DNA of 64,000 bases from Gallionella sp. (GTDB lineage Bacteria; Pseudomonadota; Gammaproteobacteria; Burkholderiales; Gallionellaceae). Below are positions 16,688 through 24,210 of the stretch, in pieces; positions within the stretch are counted from its first letter, which is position 1, and every line of letters starts with the position of its first letter. The notes beneath the pieces are model-generated. The model ran no database searches, had not been told where the DNA came from, and saw nothing but the letters and a program-made list of their open reading frames with translations. The stretch covers positions 619,198-683,197 of the forward strand of contig JAQTUP010000002.1 of NCBI GenBank assembly GCA_028707275.1, written 5' to 3'. The position numbers and the translations under genes were made by a program.

Positions 16688-17956
16688 TTAAAGTTGTGGT
16701 CCCCACACTGGCTCGCGCGCATCGCCGCTTTGTGTAAACATATGCTGCCTGACGCGACCATCGCTGGACACGGTTGCCAATATACCACGACCTCGCGCTT
16801 CACTGGCAAACAGGATGATCTTGCCATTGGGGGCGAAGCTGGGCTTTTTCTCCCAACCCCCCTCGGTGAGCATAACCATCTGCGTAGTCTGAAAATCCTG
16901 CATGGCAATATAAAACTGACCGCCCGTCAGATGGGCGAAGACAAATGATTTTCCATCAGGACTGTGGCGCGGCGAATAACTGTTACCCGCCGCAAAGGTC
17001 AGGCGCTGCGCGGCTCCCCCGGCTGCCGGCATGCGATACACCTGCGCACTGCCGCCGCGATCCGAGGTGAACAGGATAAACTGGCCGTCAGGGGAAAAAT
17101 TAGGCTCGGTATCGATCCCGCCGCTGAAGGTGATGCGGCGCAGATCGCTGCCATCGGGACGCATCAGATAGATTTGCGAGCTGCCGTCGCGCGTCAATAC
17201 CACCGCCAGCTGTCGGCCATCGGCCGACCAGGCCGGGGCGCTGTTGCTGCCGGGAAAATCGGCCACCACCTTGCGCAGATTGGTGTACAGGGACTGCACG
17301 ATGACGGCGGCATGACCCGTTTCAAAACTGACATAAGCTAAATGGCTGCCGTCCGGCGACCAGGATGGAGACATGATGGGCTCGTTTTGCTTCAACACGA
17401 CATGCTCGTTGTAGCCATCGCTGTCGGCCACGATCAGGCTGAATGTCTTTCCCTGACGATTCACATAGACGATACGCGTGCTGAACACCCCCTTATCACC
17501 GGTAAGCTTTTCGTAGATTAAATCTGCGATGCGATGACCGACCGCACGGACTTGACCGTCGGATGCCGAGACCGCCTGTCCCACCAGCTCAACATGTTTT
17601 AACACATCCAGCAGACGAAAACGCGCTTCGATGCGACCGTCAGCCTGCGCCGCAACCGTGCCTATCGCCAGCGCCACCGCGCCGCGCAGCTGCCAGTCGG
17701 TGTAATTGACCTCAGAGGGTTCATGCGGAGACTTGCCACTCGCGTCAACGATGCGAAACAGGCCGCTGCGCTGCAAATCCCCCGTCACCACTTCATTGAT
17801 CTCCCGGCTCAGCTTTTCATCGCCACCCAGAGGAACCAGTGACACGGGAATTTGATTTTCGCCTGCGCCGATAATTTCGATGCTCAGGGCCGCGAAGGAC
17901 AGCGAAGTGTGCGCCAGCATCAACAAACCCAGCACGGCGGATAAAATTTTCAACAT
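16688..17956 (-). CDS. tolB: Tol-Pal system protein TolB
   Basis: Periplasmic beta-propeller protein of the Tol-Pal complex. It has a signal peptide (residues 1-22), an N-terminal domain with GDLQRSGLF, and five or so WD40-like repeats with the PD40 signature (MSPSWSPDGSHLAYVSFE, APAWSADGRQLAVVL, EPNFSPDGQFILFTSDRGG). 422 residues, as usual. It starts 9 bases after tolA. Confidence 0.97.
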   Translation of the reverse strand: MLKILSAVLGLLMLAHTSLSFAALSIEIIGAGENQIPVSLVPLGGDEKLSREINEVVTGDLQRSGLFRIVDASGKSPHEPSEVNYTDWQLRGAVALAIGTVAAQADGRIEARFRLLDVLKHVELVGQAVSASDGQVRAVGHRIADLIYEKLTGDKGVFSTRIVYVNRQGKTFSLIVADSDGYNEHVVLKQNEPIMSPSWSPDGSHLAYVSFETGHAAVIVQSLYTNLRKVVADFPGSNSAPAWSADGRQLAVVLTRDGSSQIYLMRPDGSDLRRITFSGGIDTEPNFSPDGQFILFTSDRGGSAQVYRMPAAGGAAQRLTFAAGNSYSPRHSPDGKSFVFAHLTGGQFYIAMQDFQTTQMVMLTEGGWEKKPSFAPNGKIILFASEARGRGILATVSSDGRVRQHMFTQSGDAREPVWGPQL

Positions 17957-17965
17957 TAAAACCTC

Positions 17966-18685
17966 TTATTCCACTGGCTTGAAAGCCAGCTTTAAATCAC
18001 GAAAACGGTTAAACAGGCCAGGATCTGCGGGCAAGGGCAGCGGGTCGGATCGCAGTATCGCGCGCTCTACCGCATCGTCGTAGGCAGCGTTCCCGCTCGA
18101 TCGGCCCAGCTTTACACTCAGAACCCGGCCGCCGGGCAGCAACGTCACCAGAAATTCTGCGCGCGCATCGTCAGCCACACCGGGCGGCATGATGACATTA
18201 CGCCTGATTTTACCCTGAATCTTCCCGATAAATTCATCCACCACGCGGCCCGTGGCTGCCACTTGCGCCGCCAGATCACGCGCGGCCTGCTGCTCTGCGG
18301 CAGAGGGCTGAGCCGCTTTAGGTGCGACCTTCTTGGTCTCCACGGGCTTTTTGGCCTCGGGAACGACCTTTTCCGGCGGCCTGACCGGCTCCGGTTTTTT
18401 TTCAGGCTTTTTTTCAGGGGTTTTATCCGGCATCACGATCTCCGGCTTGATCACTGCCTCTTCCTGAACCGGCGGAGGAGGAACCACCTCCCGAACCCTG
18501 GCCGCGACCGGGCGCTCGGGCGCGGCCTCGGGCAAGCTTTGCCACAACTCCACGCTCATCACAGCCACCTGTTCGGTCTGCCAGGAAAATCCGAAGTACA
18601 GCAGGGCAAAAAACGCGACATGCACAAACAGGGCGAGCATCCCTGCCGCCAGTTTATCGGGATCCCGAGGTGCGACTGCGCTCAT
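17966..18685 (-). CDS. tolA: cell envelope integrity protein TolA
   Basis: Inner-membrane anchored bridge of the Tol-Pal system. One transmembrane helix (about residues 13-34, LALFVHVAFFALLYFGFSW-like), then a Pro/Lys/Glu-rich middle with PEKKPEKKPEPVRPPEK, and a C-terminal TolA/TonB-like domain (FLVTLLPGGRVLSVKLGRSS, DDAVERAILRSDPLP). At 239 residues it is shorter than E. coli TolA because the middle domain is compact. The start overlaps the tolR stop by 4 bases. Confidence 0.95.
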   Translation of the reverse strand: MSAVAPRDPDKLAAGMLALFVHVAFFALLYFGFSWQTEQVAVMSVELWQSLPEAAPERPVAARVREVVPPPPVQEEAVIKPEIVMPDKTPEKKPEKKPEPVRPPEKVVPEAKKPVETKKVAPKAAQPSAAEQQAARDLAAQVAATGRVVDEFIGKIQGKIRRNVIMPPGVADDARAEFLVTLLPGGRVLSVKLGRSSGNAAYDDAVERAILRSDPLPLPADPGLFNRFRDLKLAFKPVE

Positions 18686-19113
18686 TTTGCGCGGGCTTGA
18701 GTCAGAAGACCGACTTTTTGAATGTGTTGCTGTTGCAGCACATCCATCACGTTGATGACCTCCTCATAACGCACGCTCTTGTCGGCGGAAATCACCACCG
18801 CCTGCTCCGCGTGCGTGGCCTGACGGGATTTCAGGATGGACACCAGCTCGTCGCGCGACACCCGCGTTTCCTCATCCCCTTTGGAATGATCGCGCAAGGC
18901 CAGCGTTGTATCCTTTTTGATAATGACTTCGAGCGGCGCCGGCGCCGGCGTGGATGACTTACTCACCTGCGGCAGATCGACCTGACCTGGATTCATCATC
19001 GGTGCGGTCACCATGAAAATCACCAGCAATACCAGCATCACGTCGATGTAGGGCACGACGTTGATTTCATTCATCAGGCGATTTTTTGAACGACGACCAG
19101 ATCTCACAGCCAC
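18682..19113 (-). CDS. tolR: Tol-Pal proton channel subunit TolR
   Basis: An ExbD/TolR protein that with TolQ uses the proton gradient to energise TolA. The single membrane helix VVPYIDVMLVLLVIFMVTAP holds the proton-conducting Asp24, and the periplasmic domain ends near LQQQHIQKVGLLTQ. 143 residues. The start codon appears to be GTG (19113) behind a GAGAGG site; a second GTG two codons on is possible. It lies 43 bases after tolQ. Confidence 0.95.
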   Translation of the reverse strand: MAVRSGRRSKNRLMNEINVVPYIDVMLVLLVIFMVTAPMMNPGQVDLPQVSKSSTPAPAPLEVIIKKDTTLALRDHSKGDEETRVSRDELVSILKSRQATHAEQAVVISADKSVRYEEVINVMDVLQQQHIQKVGLLTQARAK

Positions 19114-19156
19114 CTCTCACGAGCGGGCATTGCGTTCGCAGAACGGATAACCTGTT

Positions 19157-19834
19157 TCATGGCTGACGCTGCAACACATTGGAAAACTCCTCGGTAAAAC
19201 TCTCGAAGCGAGTCGCCAGCCTGTCTATATCGTGCGCGTAACGATTGTAGGCGACTACCGCCGGGATAGCCGCAAACAAGCCCATCGCGGTTGCCACCAG
19301 CGCTTCGGCGATACCGGGTGCGACATGCGCCAGCGTGGCCTGCCCGACGTTGGCCAGGCCGCGAAAGGCATTCATGATGCCCCACACCGTGCCGAACAGA
19401 CCGACATAAGGGCTGACAGAGCCTACCGATGCCAAAAACGCCAGATGCGATTCCAGCCTGTCCATTTCCCGCTGATAGGTCGCGCGCATCGCGCGCCGCG
19501 TGCCATCCATCACCGCGCTGGCATCCATGCCCTGCTGTTTTTTAAGTTTCACGAACTCGACGAAACCGGCCGCAAAGATGCGCTCCAGCGCGCCCTGATC
19601 GGCTCTTGCCGAATTGCTAACCCCCTTGTACACCTCGTTCAGATTTGGATTGTGCCAGAACGCCTCTTCGAACTCCGCCGTCAATCTGATTTCGCGGCGT
19701 ATCGCAAACAGCTTGAGGAAGATGTACCACCAGGACAGCATTGACACCAGCAGCAGCAGCCCCATCACCAATTGCACCAGCACGCTGGCGTTGCTGATAA
19801 GGTGTATAAACGACAAATCCTGTGTAACTTCCAT
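19157..19834 (-). CDS. tolQ: Tol-Pal proton channel subunit TolQ
   Basis: An ExbB/TolQ/MotA family membrane protein with three helices: residues about 15-38, the SVSPYVGLFGTVWGIMNAF region, and PGIAEALVATAMGLFAAIPA. The ATG at 19834 overlaps the ybgC stop as TAATG, so I prefer it to an in-frame TTG at 19840. Length 225 residues. Complex partners TolR and TolA follow directly. Confidence 0.96.
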   Translation of the reverse strand: MEVTQDLSFIHLISNASVLVQLVMGLLLLVSMLSWWYIFLKLFAIRREIRLTAEFEEAFWHNPNLNEVYKGVSNSARADQGALERIFAAGFVEFVKLKKQQGMDASAVMDGTRRAMRATYQREMDRLESHLAFLASVGSVSPYVGLFGTVWGIMNAFRGLANVGQATLAHVAPGIAEALVATAMGLFAAIPAVVAYNRYAHDIDRLATRFESFTEEFSNVLQRQP

Positions 19835-20253
19835 TAGCAATCTTCCCTGTTATTCCATTGTGAGCACAGCACTTCGGGCAACCTGACCGGTTTGAAGGTC
19901 TCCCGTGAGACACACACCAGATGCACCTCCCCTTCCGTGAGCAGCTCCTCTTCGCGCCTGACCGTCTGCAACAGCGTGAGGCGCGAACGCCCGACGTCTT
20001 TGACCCTTGCTGTGACGTCCAGCATATCATCCAACAGCGCCGGCCTCAAATAATCAATTTTCATGGTACGCACCACAAACATCACACCGAACGTCTTCAT
20101 CAGCTCGGCATTGCTGTAACCGTGAGAGCGCAACCACTCAGTCCTGGCGCGTTCCATAAAGTTCACGTAACTTGCGTGATACACCACCCCGCCCGCATCC
20201 GTATCCTGAAAATACACCCTGACCGGCCAGGTAAAAATCATGCCCTCAGTCAT
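19834..20253 (-). CDS. ybgC: Tol-Pal-associated acyl-CoA thioesterase YbgC
   Basis: A hot-dog-fold 4-hydroxybenzoyl-CoA thioesterase-type enzyme found first in tol-pal operons. The motif YFQDTDAGGVVYHASYVNFM holds the catalytic Asp (Asp17) and the helix that follows. 139 residues, with GGAGTGAGGG ahead of the ATG. Its link to Tol-Pal is by conserved context; the physiological acyl substrate is not clear. The 150 bases upstream (20254-20404) hold only a REP-like palindrome. Confidence 0.95.
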   Translation of the reverse strand: MTEGMIFTWPVRVYFQDTDAGGVVYHASYVNFMERARTEWLRSHGYSNAELMKTFGVMFVVRTMKIDYLRPALLDDMLDVTARVKDVGRSRLTLLQTVRREEELLTEGEVHLVCVSRETFKPVRLPEVLCSQWNNREDC

Positions 20254-20340
20254 CCCTCACTCCGCCGTCATTTTTCATATTTTCACACAAACCACAAGCA
20301 TCAAATTGTAATAAAACAATCCATTTCCCAACTATTCCAC

Positions 20341-20408
20341 CCCCATCCTAACCTTCCCCCCTTGCGGGGGGAAGGGACGAACGATGCGCTACGCGAATTT
20401 CACGTTAA
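20341..20408. repeat. REP-like palindrome ending in TTTCACGTTAA
   Basis: A stem CCTTCCCCCC/GGGGGGAAGG with loop TTGC is followed by a 30-base tail that ends TTTCACGTTAA (20398-20408). The same terminal 11-mer closes related palindromes at 34686-34696 and 54827-54837. The res stop codon lies within the tail. Confidence 0.65.
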
Positions 20409-23152
20409 ACGGCAGGCTTGGATGCACGCAACCACTCTTGCACCGGCAACAAATCATCGCTATCGACCACTACACCCAAGCTGCCATCGTCATTTACCAC
20501 ACGCAAACGCTGCTGATCTTTGGTAAGAAATAACACCTTGCCATAGCTTTTCGGCACACGCCGAGCCTTGCGCGCTGCATCTTTGGTGTTTTCCTTCGTC
20601 TCAATCAATCTCATTATTGGCGTATCACCGGGCAGATGCGACAGACATACCACGAAATCCGGGTAGAAATAATTCTGATGTTCACCCCTCACCAGTCGCA
20701 CGGCATAAGGCTTGCGATCCGGGTTGCGATGCCACCATGATACGAAGTCCGCCCTATCCAACGCCTTTGCAAACGCACGCTCTTCGCCGTTCAATTTCAC
20801 CGCGCCGTCATAACGGCCGAGCCGCCATTCGCGCCCGTCCAACATCAAGCACCGATCTGCCAGCCACTCGCGTTCATCCAGCATCAGCAGCGAGTCAATT
20901 TGCGCCAGATCATCGTCAGAAGGCGGCAGCACGCCGTAGATATTTTTGCCGGACGCCGCCAAACTTAATGCAGCAGGAAACAGCATTAAATCCGGCAACG
21001 ATTCTGCATCCGCCAGGGTGGTGAATTCAGCCACCAGACTTTGCATCAATTCGGCAATTGCCTGCGCCTCGCGGCGGATCACCCAATGCGCGGCGTCGCG
21101 GGAATAGCGTTTCAACTCGGCTTCCGGCGGACGCTCTTCTTCATTCAACTCTTCAAACGCCTCGTCGATTAAACCGCGCATACGGTTTGCCAACACATCG
21201 ACAATAATGCGCACATCCTCATCTTCCACCTGCGGAAACTTGCCGAGAATCTCCCTTGCCTCACGCGCCAACGCACTGCGGTCAGTAATCATCAACACAT
21301 CTTCTTCGTGCCGCGCGCCACGGGTCAATTCGGTATGAACTTCCTTTTCCTTTAACCGGTTAAGCGCAGCACGCACCGCGTTGCGCTTCAACTCTTCAGG
21401 AATCGTCAAGCGTGTCGCCACGGCTTCCGACACGCGAGTCATGTCCTGCATCTGCGGACTGGTTTCGCGCAATAACGCGCGCGGCAACAGACGACCCCCC
21501 CGGTGGCGAGGATAGGCGCGCAAGCCTTTTTCGCTCAACAATTCCAGCAATTCGGCTTCAGAATGCGGCAACTCATGGCGATTACGGACTTTTACAAATA
21601 TTTGATTATTAACAACTTCATCCAGACAATCATCCAACACACTGCCTACATGCCCGTTGCCAAACAGCGATTGCTGCGGCCCGACGGACACCATCGGTGC
21701 AGGTTCACGCGCTGAAAAATCCACTGCCGCCTTGTTCTCCGGCCTGTCTGCGTGCGACGCACAGGCAGGCAGTGGCAGGCCTGTCTGCCCTGCCAAACAG
21801 GGCACAGGCAGGCCGTAATCCAGCGGCGGCTGATTGGTTTCACGGTTGGTATAAACCACCGCGCCGGAGATCGTCTGCCGCACCAACAACTTTTCCGTCT
21901 GCCCTTCCAACTGACTTTTCACCGCGCTGCTGGCATGTACCGCCGACTCAAATCCGCGTTGCGCTTCCGCATCCGCCAGATAAACATAAGCCGTATCCAA
22001 CTCAGCCGGAATCACCATCGGTTTCGGATACGCCTCGCGAATCGGGCGCGACACGCGCATCACTCGACCGATAAACTGCATGGCGAAATCCGTATCGTTC
22101 ACCGACTTGGTCGAAGCCAGCACAAATGCGCGCGGCGCATCGAACCCCGTACCCGCCGATTGTTTGAAAATCAGCACTTCTTTAGAGCTGTCGTTAGCAA
22201 TCGCCGCCATCAGCACCGGATTCGGCTCATCAGAAGAATGCTTGCCGATGGCCGAAGGATGCACGCCGCACAGCTTAATCAAATTCTGCTCAGCTTCTTC
22301 CACTGTCTTGTCGCCATTCGCCACCTGCACCAACAATAACGGCGTCAGCGCAATTCCTGCCGCCTGCAATTGCCGCTTGATGCGCTGCGAACGACGCCAA
22401 CTTTGGCGCAACACCGTGCGCTTCAAATCCGTCACCGTCTGCACACTTTGCCGCAAGTCATACACCACAGCTTCAATATAACGCTTGTTCAAGCGCGCAT
22501 TCACCACCTCGTCGCGACTGGCGGCGAAACTCTCGAAGGCGCTATAGCCTGCCTGCTGCAAAAATTCCAGCAAGCGTTCATCCTTGGGCGTTGCGGTCGC
22601 CATAATCAGGAAATCCGCATTCAGCCAGTGCGCGAATTTACCGAATTCCGTGGTCTTATCCAGCCCGATGTGTGCCTCATCGACAACCAAACCGATGGAC
22701 AAACCCTGCACGCGTGCCCTAGCGATAAAGGCTGCCAGAGTTCGAGTATCGTCATCGCCATCGGCGTTGTAACCGGTGTTGCGATCCCGCGCCCGCGCCA
22801 CACCTTGTGCGGTGGAGAGCAAAACCATGCCAGCTCGCGCATCCTGATTGCGACCGCGCGACAACATCACCGGCACCAGACCCGCGCAATTCGCCGCCAG
22901 CGCGTCTTCGGTTTGCTGCACCAGATTGACGAACGGCACGAACCACAACCACACCGTAGGACGCGCCGCGCTCACCGCTTCCAGCACCCGCGAAATCATA
23001 AAGGTCTTGCCCGAACCTGTCGGCGCACGCAGCAAACAAGGCGGTGATGCATCGCGCAACAATGCCCGCGTCATGCCTTCGACAATCGCGCTTTGAAACA
23101 CCTCCGGCTCAATCGCCGCTGATTGTGCCGCAATAATGTCGCGGATAGTCAT
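20405..23152 (-). CDS. res: type III restriction enzyme Res subunit (DEAH helicase-nuclease)
   Basis: ATP-driven translocase and nuclease partner of a type III methylase. In 915 residues the superfamily 2 motifs are in order: Walker A APTGSGKT (43-50), VVDEAH (156-161), TATP (186-189) and QFIGRVMR (about 380-390). A C-terminal PD-(D/E)xK site is visible as PDF (831-833) and ETK (851-853). Start ATG (23152) overlaps the DUF1016 stop as ATGA. Oddity: two adjacent palindromic repeats (21741-21814) are translated in frame as a Pro/Gly/Cys-rich insert in mid-protein. It could be a degraded system, but the frame is intact throughout. Confidence 0.88.
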   Translation of the reverse strand: MTIRDIIAAQSAAIEPEVFQSAIVEGMTRALLRDASPPCLLRAPTGSGKTFMISRVLEAVSAARPTVWLWFVPFVNLVQQTEDALAANCAGLVPVMLSRGRNQDARAGMVLLSTAQGVARARDRNTGYNADGDDDTRTLAAFIARARVQGLSIGLVVDEAHIGLDKTTEFGKFAHWLNADFLIMATATPKDERLLEFLQQAGYSAFESFAASRDEVVNARLNKRYIEAVVYDLRQSVQTVTDLKRTVLRQSWRRSQRIKRQLQAAGIALTPLLLVQVANGDKTVEEAEQNLIKLCGVHPSAIGKHSSDEPNPVLMAAIANDSSKEVLIFKQSAGTGFDAPRAFVLASTKSVNDTDFAMQFIGRVMRVSRPIREAYPKPMVIPAELDTAYVYLADAEAQRGFESAVHASSAVKSQLEGQTEKLLVRQTISGAVVYTNRETNQPPLDYGLPVPCLAGQTGLPLPACASHADRPENKAAVDFSAREPAPMVSVGPQQSLFGNGHVGSVLDDCLDEVVNNQIFVKVRNRHELPHSEAELLELLSEKGLRAYPRHRGGRLLPRALLRETSPQMQDMTRVSEAVATRLTIPEELKRNAVRAALNRLKEKEVHTELTRGARHEEDVLMITDRSALAREAREILGKFPQVEDEDVRIIVDVLANRMRGLIDEAFEELNEEERPPEAELKRYSRDAAHWVIRREAQAIAELMQSLVAEFTTLADAESLPDLMLFPAALSLAASGKNIYGVLPPSDDDLAQIDSLLMLDEREWLADRCLMLDGREWRLGRYDGAVKLNGEERAFAKALDRADFVSWWHRNPDRKPYAVRLVRGEHQNYFYPDFVVCLSHLPGDTPIMRLIETKENTKDAARKARRVPKSYGKVLFLTKDQQRLRVVNDDGSLGVVVDSDDLLPVQEWLRASKPAV
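21741..21814. repeat. paired GGCCTGTCTGC...GCAGGC palindromes inside res
   Basis: Two back-to-back hairpins, 21741-21770 (arms GCCTGTCTGCGTGC and GCACAGGCAGGC-like) and 21778-21814 (arms GGCCTGTCTGCCCTG and CAGGGCACAGGCAGGCC). Related arms recur at about 34625-34656, 45507-45565 and 50385-50410. In res the reading frame is preserved. Confidence 0.7.
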
Positions 23153-24210
23153 GACTCGTCCTTGTTTATATTTTCATTTTCCAACAAAGCTCGATCTCGT
23201 TCCAGTTCGGCGCGCAACTCGTCTTCCGTCGGCAATACCAGGCGATACTTGCTGGCAAACAACTGTTCATTTTCGTGCAGCACGGAATATCGCACCACCG
23301 AAGCATCACGGGTTGCACACAATATGATTCCAACTGTCGGGTTGTCTTGCTCACCGCGTTTCAAATCATCATACATGCGCACATACATATCCATCTGACC
23401 GATGTCCTGATGCGTCAACTCACCGGACTTGAGATCGAACAACACAAAGCATTTGAGCAAATAGTTGTAAAAAACCAGATCCACGTAGAAATCCTTGGTC
23501 TCCGTACTGACGCGCTGCTGACGGGCGACAAAGGCGAATCCTTTGCCTAATTCCAGCAGGAAAGATTGCAGATGATTCATCAATCCCTGCTCAAGGTCAC
23601 GCTCAAGCACGCGCCCCGCCTCCGGCATGCCGAGAAATTCCAGCACCACCGGATCACGCACCAATTCTCTTGGTGAAGCAAGTGCGTTCGTGTTGGTACG
23701 CGCCTCAGCCTCAACAGGCTCACGATCCCGGCTGGACAACAAACGTTCGTAATACAGCGTGCCAATCTGCCGATCCAACGCACGCGAGCTCCAGTTTTGC
23801 GCAGCAGCTTCGTCCATATACCAGCGACGCGCCCGGTCACCCTCCACTCGCAGCAACGTGCGATAGTGCGTCCAGCTCAATTCGGTACGCACTGCGTTCC
23901 AAATTGGGAATATTTGAAAAAATGCACGCATATTGCGCAAATTACGCTCGTCGAACCCCCGTCCAAACTCCACAGTCATGGACTCCGCCAGTCGCGGCAA
24001 TAGTCGCTTGCCATATTCCGCGCGCGCAGCCCCGTTCTGCTCAAACTCCACGATATGTCGCCCAATCTCCCAACAAGTACGCACCTGAATGGTGTCCACA
24101 GCCCGCAAGACACGACTGCGTGCATCGCGAACCAACTCGCGTAATTGCCCGATCAGAGTTTGTAACGAGGAGTCGTTCTGAATACCGTGATCCTCTGGTA
24201 AGTCGCTCAT
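23149..24210 (-). CDS. DUF1016/YhcG family PD-(D/E)xK nuclease-like protein
   Basis: 353 residues. The N-terminal DUF1016 domain shows SVTIQ-like helices with RTCWEIGRHIVEFEQNG, GFDERNLRNMRAFFQIFP and LSWTHYRTLLRV. The C-terminal nuclease domain has FYVDLVFYNYLLKCFVLFDLK, with Asp and the DLK pair as the PD-(D/E)xK core (first 20 given: FYVDLVFYNYLLKCFVLFDL). The ATG at 24210 overlaps the mod stop (ATGA); an upstream codon at 24261 is inside mod. These proteins often accompany restriction systems; a role in DNA cleavage is family-based inference. Lying between mod and res, it is likely part of the same defence unit. Confidence 0.87.
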   Translation of the reverse strand: MSDLPEDHGIQNDSSLQTLIGQLRELVRDARSRVLRAVDTIQVRTCWEIGRHIVEFEQNGAARAEYGKRLLPRLAESMTVEFGRGFDERNLRNMRAFFQIFPIWNAVRTELSWTHYRTLLRVEGDRARRWYMDEAAAQNWSSRALDRQIGTLYYERLLSSRDREPVEAEARTNTNALASPRELVRDPVVLEFLGMPEAGRVLERDLEQGLMNHLQSFLLELGKGFAFVARQQRVSTETKDFYVDLVFYNYLLKCFVLFDLKSGELTHQDIGQMDMYVRMYDDLKRGEQDNPTVGIILCATRDASVVRYSVLHENEQLFASKYRLVLPTEDELRAELERDRALLENENINKDES

